Assembly: GCA_009731375.1 (NCBI GenBank) | Contig: BJOX01000028.1 | Coordinates: 597,705-649,416 of the forward strand | From: Paulinella micropora | Lineage: Eukaryota; Cercozoa; Imbricatea; Euglyphida | DNA: 51,712 bases | Reading direction: 5' to 3' | Shown: piece by piece, positions 25,951-35,400 of the stretch | How positions within the stretch are numbered: position 1 is the stretch's first letter | Layout of the letters: each line of letters opens with the position of its first letter | Made by a program: the position numbers and the translations under genes | Notes under the pieces: model-generated | Told to the model about the DNA's origin: nothing | The model's database searches: none | The model's input: the letters and a program-made list of their open reading frames with translations, nothing else

Positions 25951-26334
25951 TGTTAGACCTATTAATATAATTAGCCGGATGAATCTTCAAAGTGAGCACA
26001 GCTCGCACGCACTAATGCACATACTTACCCTGCCCTTTACCTTGCCCTTACCCTTAAACCAAAAACAAAACCCTACACTTACTTGTACTGCAAAGCAAAG
26101 GGGCGAGCACGGTCAGTCGTGGTCTGGTATTAATAAACCACTGTTAATAAATAACTATTCTTGAACGGATAGTTAGTATGTGCCGGCATATGTAATGAGT
26201 GTCGTTAGAGCCATTACGTATGTCCGGCCTAGTGTATAATCGGGCCGTCCCTTGGCGCCCTTTTCTCAATAAAGTATTTACTGTAGTCACACAGCAAGTA
26301 TACCGCAGATTACTATGATTAAGTTAGTCTCACA
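25951..26334 (+). repeat. Copia 3' LTR (with 185-bp insertion)
   Basis: 384 bp starting TGTTAG and ending CTCACA. Relative to the 5' LTR it carries an extra block at 25,981-26,165. The region with aataaagt near 26,270 is shared by both LTRs and could serve polyadenylation. Confidence 0.9.
25981..26165. mobile_element. Unidentified 185-bp insertion in the copia 3' LTR
   Basis: Absent from the 5' LTR and flanked by cggat at 25,976-25,980 and 26,166-26,170, consistent with a 5-bp target duplication. It starts gaatcttcaaag and ends ctattcttgaa. I do not recognise the family. Confidence 0.65.
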
Positions 26335-26505
26335 TGTCCGGCCAATATTTCCGGCTGCGAGTGAGTTCCATGCCAGTGAATGATTACGAATCATGTCCAT
26401 AGTCACGAGTCAGTCTCATTTCGGAAATTAGCAGTTGGAAGAAGTTCTAGTTTGAATTCAAATTTGAATATTGACGCTTGAGCTTTTAAATCTTTTAAGA
26501 TAAAT
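26335..26505. other. Spacer between the two LTR elements
   Basis: 171 bp. It holds the right copy of the copia target duplication, the second copy of the 35-bp segment, and ends with AAAT, the probable left target duplication of the gypsy element. Confidence 0.7.
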
Positions 26506-26724
26506 TGTGGACATCACCCCCCCCAAATCATCCGGTAAAAAACTCATTATAGATTTCGTCTGGCCGGACACGTCTGAAATGCCAATTTGATCCTGGTCTT
26601 TTGGCGGCTTTTTGTCTTTGCGTCACTGAGCTAATATAACGAGACATCATTCTCTTTTTTGAGGACTGTGTTTGGTTATATTACCGACTTACTCTTCCAT
26701 TGAGCTATTGTTGGGGATAGTACA
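26506..26724 (+). repeat. Gypsy 5' LTR
   Basis: 219 bp, TG ... CA. It is uninterrupted and serves as the empty-site control for the MITE in the 3' LTR. Confidence 0.93.
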
Positions 26725-26742
26725 TTTGGAGTCCATAGCTAA
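26725..26742 (+). promoter_or_regulatory. Candidate gypsy primer binding site
   Basis: tttggagtccatagct follows the LTR. The tggagtcc starting two bases in has the TGG expected opposite a tRNA CCA end. I cannot name the tRNA. Confidence 0.4.
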
Positions 26743-26755
26743 AGGCTGATTTCTT

Positions 26756-26826
26756 TTCTGATCTGTCGTACAGACATCAGATAAGCACAAATTTATTTTT
26801 CGCTGATCTGTCGCACAGACATCAGA
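26756..26826 (+). repeat. Two tandem leader stem-loops
   Basis: ctgatctgtcgtacagacat and ctgatctgtcgcacagacat, about 45 bp apart, each fold as tctgat/atcaga over ctgt/acag. They lie in the 5' leader between the primer site and gag. Confidence 0.65.
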
Positions 26827-27353
26827 CGAAAACAAACACTCCTACTCATCCTCAAACAAACAAACTTACAAACAAGCGATCAATTTGTCACAAGCTGGCA
26901 TAACCTTTAGCCCTTGTGCACATTTGGCTTCTGTGTGCTCTTCTACAAGACACCAGACCACACCTACTCCACTCCCTCTTGCTGCTTGCATAAAGCCAAG
27001 TAGGACAAGTGCGAAACAAACATCAGACAAACACACAGACAGAGGAGAAACGAGCAAAGCACTCCCACTCTCTGTTCTGAACCATTTTCCTTGCATTTTC
27101 TCTGCAGAAACCAGAGGAGATTACACATCTCTCACACAAGAGCAAGACAAATATCGAAGCACTGTCCGACGACAGACTGACTTCTACAAAACAGCTCTTT
27201 TGACCAAACTATCGTTATCTCTGTGTAGGGCCTGACGCCCCATAACTATTTCAACAGAGAAAAGGAAGAAGGAGAAGAAGGTTGCATAGAGTGATAAGAA
27301 TAACAGAGAAAAAAAAAAAAAAAAAAAAGCAGACGTGACTCTCATAACATAAG
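26827..27353 (+). other. Gypsy 5' leader
   Basis: Non-coding leader of about 530 bp. A 116-codon frame at 26,885-27,235 has no family features and is doubtful. A run of about 18 A precedes the gag start. Confidence 0.6.
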
Positions 27354-29978
27354 ATGGAAGACGAGAATGAGCAGGCTGGTGTGACACCAACTGATTATGG
27401 TCCTAGTGAGGGAGGAGAGGAGCAGGAGACTCAGTACTCAGAAGAGAGGGGGGATAGAGATGGAGAGGAGAGAGAGGAGTATACGTATACAGCCGATGTA
27501 GAGTCGACAGGGGGGGGTAATGCACAAGAAGCGAGTGCAGGTCAGACTGGAGGCTCTCCACTGACAGAGGCAGAGAGAGAGATGGAGGATGTTGGCCAGA
27601 ATATCCCAAATACATGGGAACAGTTGGCTACATATGATGATGAAGAGTCCTTCTTCCTTAACTACCCAACCTATTATAAAACACACATCTACATTCCTTA
27701 CGAGAAAAGGAATAGACCAGGACAAGGTCAAAGCAACCTCCTGATCGAAATTCCCGGCCTTGCGAAGCCTCTCTTCAACAAAGTGAGGTTTGAGCACGAA
27801 AGAGTGCCATTGCAGGATATCAAGTATGGCGACACTCTTACACTGTGCGACATATACGACATATCTGCAACACTCTACGCTGCTGTGCTCGTTGCGGAAT
27901 TTTATGAACGCACAAACATACAGTGGAAAAATAAACGCACAACTGCAGCATGGCTGTCTGTCTGTGGTGTCCCCACTGATATCAAGAATCTAGAAAGAAA
28001 GTTCGAAGGTAGAAACCAAAGTGGCATTGAGTTTGCCCTTGAGGCTTTTGTAACTGCCTTCACACGGGCTTACAACGAAATGTACAAAGCACTGAAAGAC
28101 AACACAAGGCAACATCCTGTTTACGAGGAGGTTGACCAGTCTTGTCAGGTGCTTGAACGCCTCACACAACTCCATAAGGGCCTCTTTGAGGGGAAGGAGC
28201 AAAAACCAACATGGAAACAATGGGCCCACACGAAGAATCACACTCTCATTAAAGGCCCTCTCACAACAATCCCAAATAATAACAGAGCTGATAAGTCTTC
28301 CATGAGAGAAAAGGCACACTTCCTCTCTAGTGCCACAGGGCTTGCACAGTTCGTGACTCATCTAGCACGACAGGTGAAAGAAGAAGAGACGAGACAGAAA
28401 GAGGAGAAGGAGCAGAAGGAGAAGATAGCTGTGGCAATGGCAGTAGCACGGGTGGCTCCACAGCCAACGGCTCCACCTACCACATCTAACCCAGCTCCCA
28501 AGAAAGCAGGAGGAGGACCCACAGGAGGAGGACCCCAAGGGGGAGGGACAGTAATTAACTTGACTGACTCCCAGAAGAAAAAGCAGGCGCTGCAGGCAGC
28601 CCTAGCTAAAATCAAAATTGGGGGAGGGGGCCTTAAGCTCTATGCTATCACTGCCAATGAGGCTGACACAGAGAAGACCCTCATGACTAAGCTCAATGAG
28701 ATGGACAGATGCTTCCAGCAAAACCAGTGTGAGGTGGAGCAGGAGTATGAAGTCCTAGAACATCTCTGTGATCGATCCCTCCTTGGAGCTGGTTTTGATC
28801 GTATAACTTACGAGAAGTACAGAGGAGAGGAGGAGCTAGCAAGGAAAGGTGGACATGCAGAGATGAGTTGTACTCTGGCCATTGCTGCCCTCATTCGATA
28901 CTTTAAGGCAAGTGGATACCAACACTTGTGCACTGGCACATTGATTGGGTTTGAAATTTTCGACTTAGTATCGGAGCAGTTGCAGTCTGTCACTCAGCTT
29001 GCATCTGTCTTAACAAATGTGGGCACCCAGTACACTCTCTTTTATAACCACAAAGCCATACTCCTATATTTCCTCAGTGCTTTGCACGTCTACAACAAAA
29101 ATAAGCTCACACTGCTCATGCAAGACTGCAAAACCTTCGACAAGGTAAAGCACTTGAACTTTTTGGAGATGAGCGTCTTTGAGGCCACGACTAAGGCCGT
29201 GAGCCCAAAAATGTTGTGGACCGAAGTAATGACCGCTTGTCAGAGGCTCGACAGCCAGACAGCATCCTTGATCGGTTCTGCATCGGCTTCTGCTCAACCG
29301 CAAGCCGCACATACGCAACGATCTCTAGGAAAGCGACCAAGAGAGAACAGTCGTGAAGCTAACACACCTTGTATTCGTTGGTGGGCACGGGCACAATGCT
29401 TCAAACACACAAATAAGAAATGCCCGTACAACCACGATGTCGAGGACACCCGCATCCGAAACACACTCCTCAAGAACGTACGGTCGGACGAAACCAACAC
29501 CGTCGCCGTTCTGCGCCGACTGCGCAAGGATCAGGGGTGGAAATTACAGGATGTCGCGGACCATGACCACGAACTAGCTGACGCGATCAATTCTCTTTTC
29601 GCTAGAGATGATCAGAAGACGGCAGCCATAGAAGCCGCAAGTAGAGGAAGAGGTGGAACACGAGGAAGAGGAGGAGGGAGAGGAATCAATCGAGGAGGAG
29701 GAGCCCCTTTCGCACGAGGCACATACACTCGCGGGGGGGAGAGAGGATTTGTGAGAAGAGGAGGAGGAAGAGGTGTATTTCAAGGTAGAGGAGGAGGAAG
29801 ATGGGTTGGCCGAGGTGGATACGGCAGCGCAGAGCGCCCGTACCACAGAGATGGGGGCTGGGCAGACGGCTCGAGCTCAAGCTCGAGTTCCTCAGCACCA
29901 CAGGCCTATGCGACATCAGGCGCAACCACTACCGACACTGATGCCGACTCAGGTAACAGATTTGAGGTAGTCCAATGA
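27354..29978 (+). CDS. Gypsy Gag with CCCH zinc finger and RGG tail
   Basis: 874 codons from ATG (aagATGg context) to TGA at 29,976-29,978. Residues 1-80 are acidic. A central alpha-helical-looking region includes FALEAFVTAFTRAYNEMYKA, then a charged coiled-coil-like stretch near 340-365 and a Pro/Gly linker near 385-405. In place of the usual CCHC knuckle there is C673-x8-C682-x7-C690-x3-H694 (ending CPYNH), a CCCH-type finger. Residues 763 to about 850 are Arg/Gly-rich (RGRGGGRGINRGGG), followed by a Ser run. Gag should form the particle; the finger and RGG tail are likely to bind RNA. The frame is the same as pol, and the stop is followed by CTA. Confidence 0.9.
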   Translation: MEDENEQAGVTPTDYGPSEGGEEQETQYSEERGDRDGEEREEYTYTADVESTGGGNAQEASAGQTGGSPLTEAEREMEDVGQNIPNTWEQLATYDDEESFFLNYPTYYKTHIYIPYEKRNRPGQGQSNLLIEIPGLAKPLFNKVRFEHERVPLQDIKYGDTLTLCDIYDISATLYAAVLVAEFYERTNIQWKNKRTTAAWLSVCGVPTDIKNLERKFEGRNQSGIEFALEAFVTAFTRAYNEMYKALKDNTRQHPVYEEVDQSCQVLERLTQLHKGLFEGKEQKPTWKQWAHTKNHTLIKGPLTTIPNNNRADKSSMREKAHFLSSATGLAQFVTHLARQVKEEETRQKEEKEQKEKIAVAMAVARVAPQPTAPPTTSNPAPKKAGGGPTGGGPQGGGTVINLTDSQKKKQALQAALAKIKIGGGGLKLYAITANEADTEKTLMTKLNEMDRCFQQNQCEVEQEYEVLEHLCDRSLLGAGFDRITYEKYRGEEELARKGGHAEMSCTLAIAALIRYFKASGYQHLCTGTLIGFEIFDLVSEQLQSVTQLASVLTNVGTQYTLFYNHKAILLYFLSALHVYNKNKLTLLMQDCKTFDKVKHLNFLEMSVFEATTKAVSPKMLWTEVMTACQRLDSQTASLIGSASASAQPQAAHTQRSLGKRPRENSREANTPCIRWWARAQCFKHTNKKCPYNHDVEDTRIRNTLLKNVRSDETNTVAVLRRLRKDQGWKLQDVADHDHELADAINSLFARDDQKTAAIEAASRGRGGTRGRGGGRGINRGGGAPFARGTYTRGGERGFVRRGGGRGVFQGRGGGRWVGRGGYGSAERPYHRDGGWADGSSSSSSSSAPQAYATSGATTTDTDADSGNRFEVVQ

Positions 29979-29984
29979 CTAGAG
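29976..29984 (+). promoter_or_regulatory. Possible stop-codon readthrough site TGA-CTA-G
   Basis: gag and pol share one frame. The codons after TGA (CTA GAG AAG ...) stay open into the protease, and the first in-frame ATG after the stop is at 30,534, inside the protease region. TGA followed by CTA is a known leaky-stop context. Confidence 0.6.
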
Positions 29985-32408
29985 AAGGAGGGAGAAAACA
30001 GAACAACATGCATTGCACGATACACCGTTGTGCAGGTCCCAACCAAGGGTACCAGTGAGTCTAAGAGCCCACAGCAGGCCACAGACCAACTCAAAGGTAG
30101 TACAATACCAGTACACCCATCACGACAACAAACAGTGCATGCTGCTAATAGGCAGGCGAGTAAAGCGCTGGCAAAGAGAAAGCAGGCGGGCCTGTCGCAG
30201 CCACAGCCGAAGAAAGTAAGAATAGAACCGGCAGTTAATCTTATCAACTTGCCGAGACAGACAATAGACAAGGAGGATGGAGGACATCAACCTCTCCTCA
30301 CGGTCTCAAACAGAGAAAGCAAGGACAATCATCCTTCGCCTGTGAACAATACCCAAAAAGACATTACAAAAACGGCGGAAAGGGAGGAGGAGGCGAACCT
30401 CGAGAAAAGGATACAGATTTTAGAACACAAGCTCCTTGTATTGGCCTTAAAAAGTCACCGGCCAGACGCTTTATGCTATACGAACCTTTTTTGTGAAACA
30501 TTAAATACCTTTATAAACGTTGGTAATGATACTATGGCGAATATTAATATTGTCGGCCGGAAATTTACTACGAAACACCATGCGTGGTTAGAAACTAATA
30601 TGAAAAAATCATCTGGCACCTTGAAAGGAGTTAGTAGTCGGACGGATATAACGGGCATCATCACTTTAAATTTTAAATTGAAATCCGGACGAGTATATCG
30701 AGTGGACTTGTACGTTGTCCCCGAATACCACGGATCTGTTCTTTTGTCGTACGACCAACTGGCGACAATGAACGTAGTGATTGATTGCGCCGCCAAAAGA
30801 GTCATATACGGCGTAGAGCCAGGAGAAGAATATACTGTCGACTCTCTCCATGCTATTGACTCATACGAGGCCCTACACCTAGGGGTAGCATCGGAAGGGA
30901 AACAGGTGGCCATTACACACGCATATGAGGCATATATGCCAACGGACGCGGTGTCTAAAGATGGTTCAAACCTGTCAGACAAGAGAGAGGCGGAGGTCTA
31001 TACGGCTACAGTCTCTACACAATGGGATAAAAAGTCGATAGACGATCTCATTGAAAAGAGGAAAGAGGAGATTATATGCATGGGAAAAAGGTGCCCATCG
31101 TTGGCGAGATTTGAAGAAGGAGCAGGGGCCGATGTATATATTACCAACGGGTATTGCTTTCACGTAAAGGTGGAAGAGAAGGACAGACAGGAGTTTATAC
31201 CGAGGAGAAGGGGACGACTCCCTGATATCCCGGCAGAAGATATTAAAAGCTTTATTACCGAATTCTGGGGTGACGAGCCTACGTGGCCGCGCTCACTGAC
31301 AGAAGTGAAAAAGTGCCTGCGCACTCTTTTTGAAAATAATAAACCATATACGGTCATACTCCCGTACAATGAGAAGGCGATATGGGCGCAGGAGATACGG
31401 GACCGGCTTATTGATCATCCGATACCGGTGCCCTCACGGAAGCAACACTTAGTGGTGGCTTGTCGTCTCGGGACTCGTGAGCAGAGCAGTGCATACAAGC
31501 GGAAGCTCAGAGACCAGGACAAGTTGAAATTGATTCCTCAAGCATTCACATGCTTCGATGGTTTCTACACCCGAAAAGCTCCGTTGCAATATGCGAGATT
31601 AATAGATATGTTGGTAGGTCTGGCGGAGGACGACGAACCAGACACTGCCACATATGAAAAAACGGGAATGGACGATATATCAGAAGAAGAGTTGGGCTTG
31701 GAGGAGGACAGAGCACCCCTCAAGCATCACAAGAGAATGTCAGAGGAGGAGTTTAAGGCGGCGATAGACGAGAAATTGGCAGGAGGAGCAGGTACGGAGA
31801 AGGAGAAAGAGGTTTTGAAAGAGAGATTGAAGGCGAACAAAATGATTTTTGACCCCCATCAAGCGGGAGGTGTCAAGCCGGAAGACTTCACCGCGGTTAT
31901 TTGTAAAATACCAGGTGCTGAGCCTTCACCGGCGCCACGACGGGCAAATCTGAGTATACATGAAGCAAAGATCGCAGAAGAACAAGCGCGGCAGTTACTC
32001 GATGAGGATTTCATTGAGAGATCGACATCTCCAATAGTTTCCCAACCGAGACTGGTGCCTAAACCGGGAGGAGAATGGCGCTTAACGGTTAACTATGCCC
32101 GCGTCAATAAAATTTTAGAGGAGGAACGAAATCCATTACCTACTCTTGAAGAAGGAAGGCGAGTATTGCGGAACGCCAAGCTATACTCAGTCATTGATCT
32201 GAAGAATGGCTTCTGGCAAATTCCACTGGATGAAAAGTCCAAATGGCTGACTGCATTTGTAGTAGGAATGGAGATATATCAGTGGAAAGTACTTCCGATG
32301 GGACTCAAACAGGCCCCGGGACTCCTTCAGAAAGCGATGCAAAGCATGCTGAGTAGCAAATATGATGACCAGACAGCTTCAGAAAGCGATGCAAAGCATG
32401 CTGAGTAG
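29979..32408 (+). CDS. Gypsy Pol, first part: protease and 5' half of RT
   Basis: Open from directly after the gag stop. There is no early ATG; GTG at 30,030 is the first near-start codon. Counting from that GTG, residues 1-130 are a basic then charged linker. The protease region is near 155-275: NVGNDTMANINIV stands where D-T/S-G is expected, and VDLYVVPEYHGSVLLSYDQL matches the flap and C-terminal half. RT begins near 625 with DFIERSTSPIVSQPRLVPKP, RLTVNYARVNKI, then VIDLKNGFWQIPL (first catalytic Asp at 723) and VLPMGLKQAPG. The frame ends at 32,408 only because of the 52-bp duplication. Pol matures Gag and copies the RNA into DNA. Confidence 0.85.
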   Translation, partial: LEKEGENRTTCIARYTVVQVPTKGTSESKSPQQATDQLKGSTIPVHPSRQQTVHAANRQASKALAKRKQAGLSQPQPKKVRIEPAVNLINLPRQTIDKEDGGHQPLLTVSNRESKDNHPSPVNNTQKDITKTAEREEEANLEKRIQILEHKLLVLALKSHRPDALCYTNLFCETLNTFINVGNDTMANINIVGRKFTTKHHAWLETNMKKSSGTLKGVSSRTDITGIITLNFKLKSGRVYRVDLYVVPEYHGSVLLSYDQLATMNVVIDCAAKRVIYGVEPGEEYTVDSLHAIDSYEALHLGVASEGKQVAITHAYEAYMPTDAVSKDGSNLSDKREAEVYTATVSTQWDKKSIDDLIEKRKEEIICMGKRCPSLARFEEGAGADVYITNGYCFHVKVEEKDRQEFIPRRRGRLPDIPAEDIKSFITEFWGDEPTWPRSLTEVKKCLRTLFENNKPYTVILPYNEKAIWAQEIRDRLIDHPIPVPSRKQHLVVACRLGTREQSSAYKRKLRDQDKLKLIPQAFTCFDGFYTRKAPLQYARLIDMLVGLAEDDEPDTATYEKTGMDDISEEELGLEEDRAPLKHHKRMSEEEFKAAIDEKLAGGAGTEKEKEVLKERLKANKMIFDPHQAGGVKPEDFTAVICKIPGAEPSPAPRRANLSIHEAKIAEEQARQLLDEDFIERSTSPIVSQPRLVPKPGGEWRLTVNYARVNKILEEERNPLPTLEEGRRVLRNAKLYSVIDLKNGFWQIPLDEKSKWLTAFVVGMEIYQWKVLPMGLKQAPGLLQKAMQSMLSSKYDDQTASESDAKHAE

Positions 32409-32428
32409 CAAATATGATGACCAGACAG
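32325..32428 (+). repeat. Perfect 52-bp tandem duplication in the RT
   Basis: 32,325-32,376 and 32,377-32,428 are identical (cttcagaaagcgatgcaaag ... gaccagacag). Because 52 is not a multiple of three, it shifts the frame between the two RT halves. Confidence 0.97.
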
Positions 32429-35400
32429 AGGGAGGTTTCATGAGGAGAAGAGGACAGAAGGCGGGAGAGTACGCATTTTGTTACATCGATGACATTATCG
32501 TGTACTCCAATACGATGGAAGAGCACATCGACCATCTAACAGACATTTTCAGGCGTATCAAACTATTTGGCCTGAAATGTAATTTGAAGAAATGTCAACT
32601 CGCAAAGACAAGCGTGACATATTTGGGGTACGAAATCTCTTACAATAGAGTCTCGATATCCAAAGAGAAGAGGGAGGAGATCATGAGCCGGCAGAGGCCG
32701 AAGAATCGCACAGAGCTGCACTCATTTCTTGCGATGGCGCAATATTACAGCCAGTTCATACCCAATTGGGGTGCAACTCGGGCTAAGTTGGAGAGAATGA
32801 TCGACTTCGGTGATTTTGAGAAGTGGGATGATGAAGCCTTAGAAGCGTACAACACGCTCAAAGATCTCATCTACAAAGATCCGAAGGATGGCGGACTCGT
32901 GCTGATGATGCCCGACTTTTCGAAGCAATTCGTAGTCGACACAGACGCATCAAAGTTCGCGATCGGCGCAGTCTTACAACAGGAAGATGAGGAGAAAAAG
33001 TTGCGCCCGATCATGTTTATAAGTAGAAAGTTGTGCTCGGCGGAGCGAAACTATTGTACGAGACAGAGAGAGGCACTGGCGGTGGTCTGGGCCCTCAAAC
33101 GGTTGAGAGAGTATTTATGGGGTGGACCTCAGTTTATAGTAAGGACTGATCACCAGAATTTACTATGGCTGATGAATCATGAACAGACTGGCCGTCTAGC
33201 GAGATGGCAGGCATTCTTGTCATGTTTCAATTTTACAATGGTCCATCTACCCGGCAAGCGAAATGTTGTCGCTGACAGCCTCTCCAGGCTAGAGTTTCAC
33301 TCAGAAGTGGCAGCTCTCGTATCATCAGCAGAAATGGAGGATCTATCCCCAGACTGCACATACGAAGTGCATCATATCGAGTCGATGCAGATGGCGAGAG
33401 GGGTCCGATATAACCGATCGGGTCTACGTCATAGCCCGCAAGGTCCGGATCATGGGATATGTTGTACAGCACATGTCCTCGAGGATGCTGAGTGGTCCTA
33501 TGAAGCATATGAGAATATGAAGGCGGAGATAAAACAAGAAGAGATTAAGCAAGAAGCATATGCGGAACCCCCGCAGGAGAACAAGGAGGAGTTAGACGAA
33601 AACCCTGAGAGGATAGGAGTGCAGCTAGAGGATGGGACTATCCACATAGCCTCACCCACTGCATGGAGACAGCAACAGGCTCTCGATCCGGAGTTCAAAG
33701 AGCTAATACAGCTATACAAGAACCCGAACGAGCTGAAAATGACGAAGGAGATTAAGGAGCAACAGAAGGAGATGGGGTGGAGAGACGGTCTCTTGTGGTA
33801 CAAAGGCCAACACGGGCGCTATGCATCACAACCAGACAAATGGACTCTCTGGGTTCCTGAGAAACTCAGACACATCATTTTTGTCGCTGCTCATAACTGC
33901 CCACTACTGGCGCACCCGGGCCGACAAAGAACGCATATGTTCATTTCGAGACGATTCTGGTGGAAGAAGATGAAGGAGAATATTGATGAACAGGTCAATG
34001 CATGCATCCCATGCAAGACATCCAAAACACCATTGAAGGCGAATTTTGGCCTGATCGGGACTTTTCCTTTACACTTAGGAATGTTCGAGTTCTTACACAC
34101 TGATCATGTAGGACCTTTCCCGGTCACGACGGAAGGTTACAGATACCTTCTAACGGCCATAGACAGAGCCACCAACTATGTATGGGTGGTCCCAGTCAAA
34201 GACGTTACGGGCGAAACAACAGCCAAGGCGTTGATTGACAGGATCATCTCACAGATTGGGGTGCCGAGAAAAATATGCTCAGATCGAGGCTCTGACTTTA
34301 ATAATGAAGTCATCGACAAGCTATCTGCATATTACGGCATGAAATGGCAATATGTCACCGCCTATAACCCCAGAGCGAACGGCAAGATAGAGCGGGTGCA
34401 TAGACCCCTCAAGGCCGCGCTGAAGATGTATTGTATGAAGAAGGAGAACCAAAAGGCATGGGTGGAGGCAGAATCCTCGTTTGCCTTTGCTATGAATTGC
34501 CTACCCTCTACAGCATTAGGTGGTTCAAAAGGTTCCGTCTCGCCATACCAATTGGTATATGGGCGTGAGCCCGCCATCCCAGCCTCACTGCTGCACCCAA
34601 AAGATTCATGGGCAGATCAGGATGAGCTGTTTGGGGTGAGACTTCGGGCGAAGATGGAGGCGGAGCAAATAGTACAGGCGCATAGGGAGGCGGAGCGCAG
34701 GAAGACTGATGCTGAAGGTGTCAGGCAGGCACACCTGGATCAAGTCAGATTTCAGGTCGGGGATATTGTACTACTGTATCATCCTCAGGTTCCTCAGGGA
34801 GTCAGCTCGAAGCTGTTCATCCACTGGAAAGGACCATACCAGATCATGGAACAGATGGGGCCTTTGAATTATAAAATCAGGGGCAGAGGAAAAGTTCAAA
34901 TAGTCAATGTACGAAGGCTGATTAAGTATGATCCCTTCCTACTTGAAGATGAGTCCGTTGATCAAGCACTCAAACGGATGGAGGCTGACTTTAAAGAGGT
35001 CCCACCAATCCGTCAGGAGGATATCTCGGAACGGGATGCCTACAGGGCACCAATTGCGGAGAAGGAGGAGGCTGAGCTGGAGAACAAGCGGGCCACCGAC
35101 CGCAAAAGTGCGGCGGGGACTCAGACCCGCAAAAGGGTGGAGTCGAACGTGCCGGAAGGAAAGTTCACGGAGGCGCAAATAAGGAGAGCGCAAAATGACC
35201 TTATCTACGACCGACCGAGAAAGGCGATAAGGACGGCACGTTCGCAAGGAGTCCATCAAGAGGGGAGCGATGACGGAGATCAAGACCCTCGCGCGGGCAA
35301 TGACACTCTCGTTCACCCCAGTTGGAAAGAAGGAGATGCGATTGGACATATTTCATGGGCCAAAGACGCTTTTTACTTGGTGAGGCCTGCGGCTCAACAC

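Larger units (their letters stand above)
16911..26334 (+). mobile_element. Ty1/copia LTR retrotransposon, broken
   Basis: Bounded by LTRs starting TGTTAG and ending CTCACA, with the 5-bp target duplication TGTCC at 16,906-16,910 and 26,335-26,339. The internal order is gag with zinc knuckles, protease, integrase, reverse transcriptase, RNase H, which is the copia order (integrase before RT). A purine tract ccagggggag lies directly before the 3' LTR. Coding regions carry several frameshifts and stops, the 5' LTR holds a MITE and the 3' LTR a 185-bp insertion, so this copy is not autonomous. It lies only 171 bp from the gypsy element. Confidence 0.92.

Noticed and set aside
26885-27235. A 116-codon frame in the gypsy leader
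   Set aside because: No domain, skewed Ser/Thr composition and position between primer site and gag; likely chance.
30030-32408. Gypsy pol as a separate gene starting at GTG 30,030
   Set aside because: The frame is continuous back to the gag stop and lacks an ATG; readthrough or initiation elsewhere is likelier than GTG initiation.
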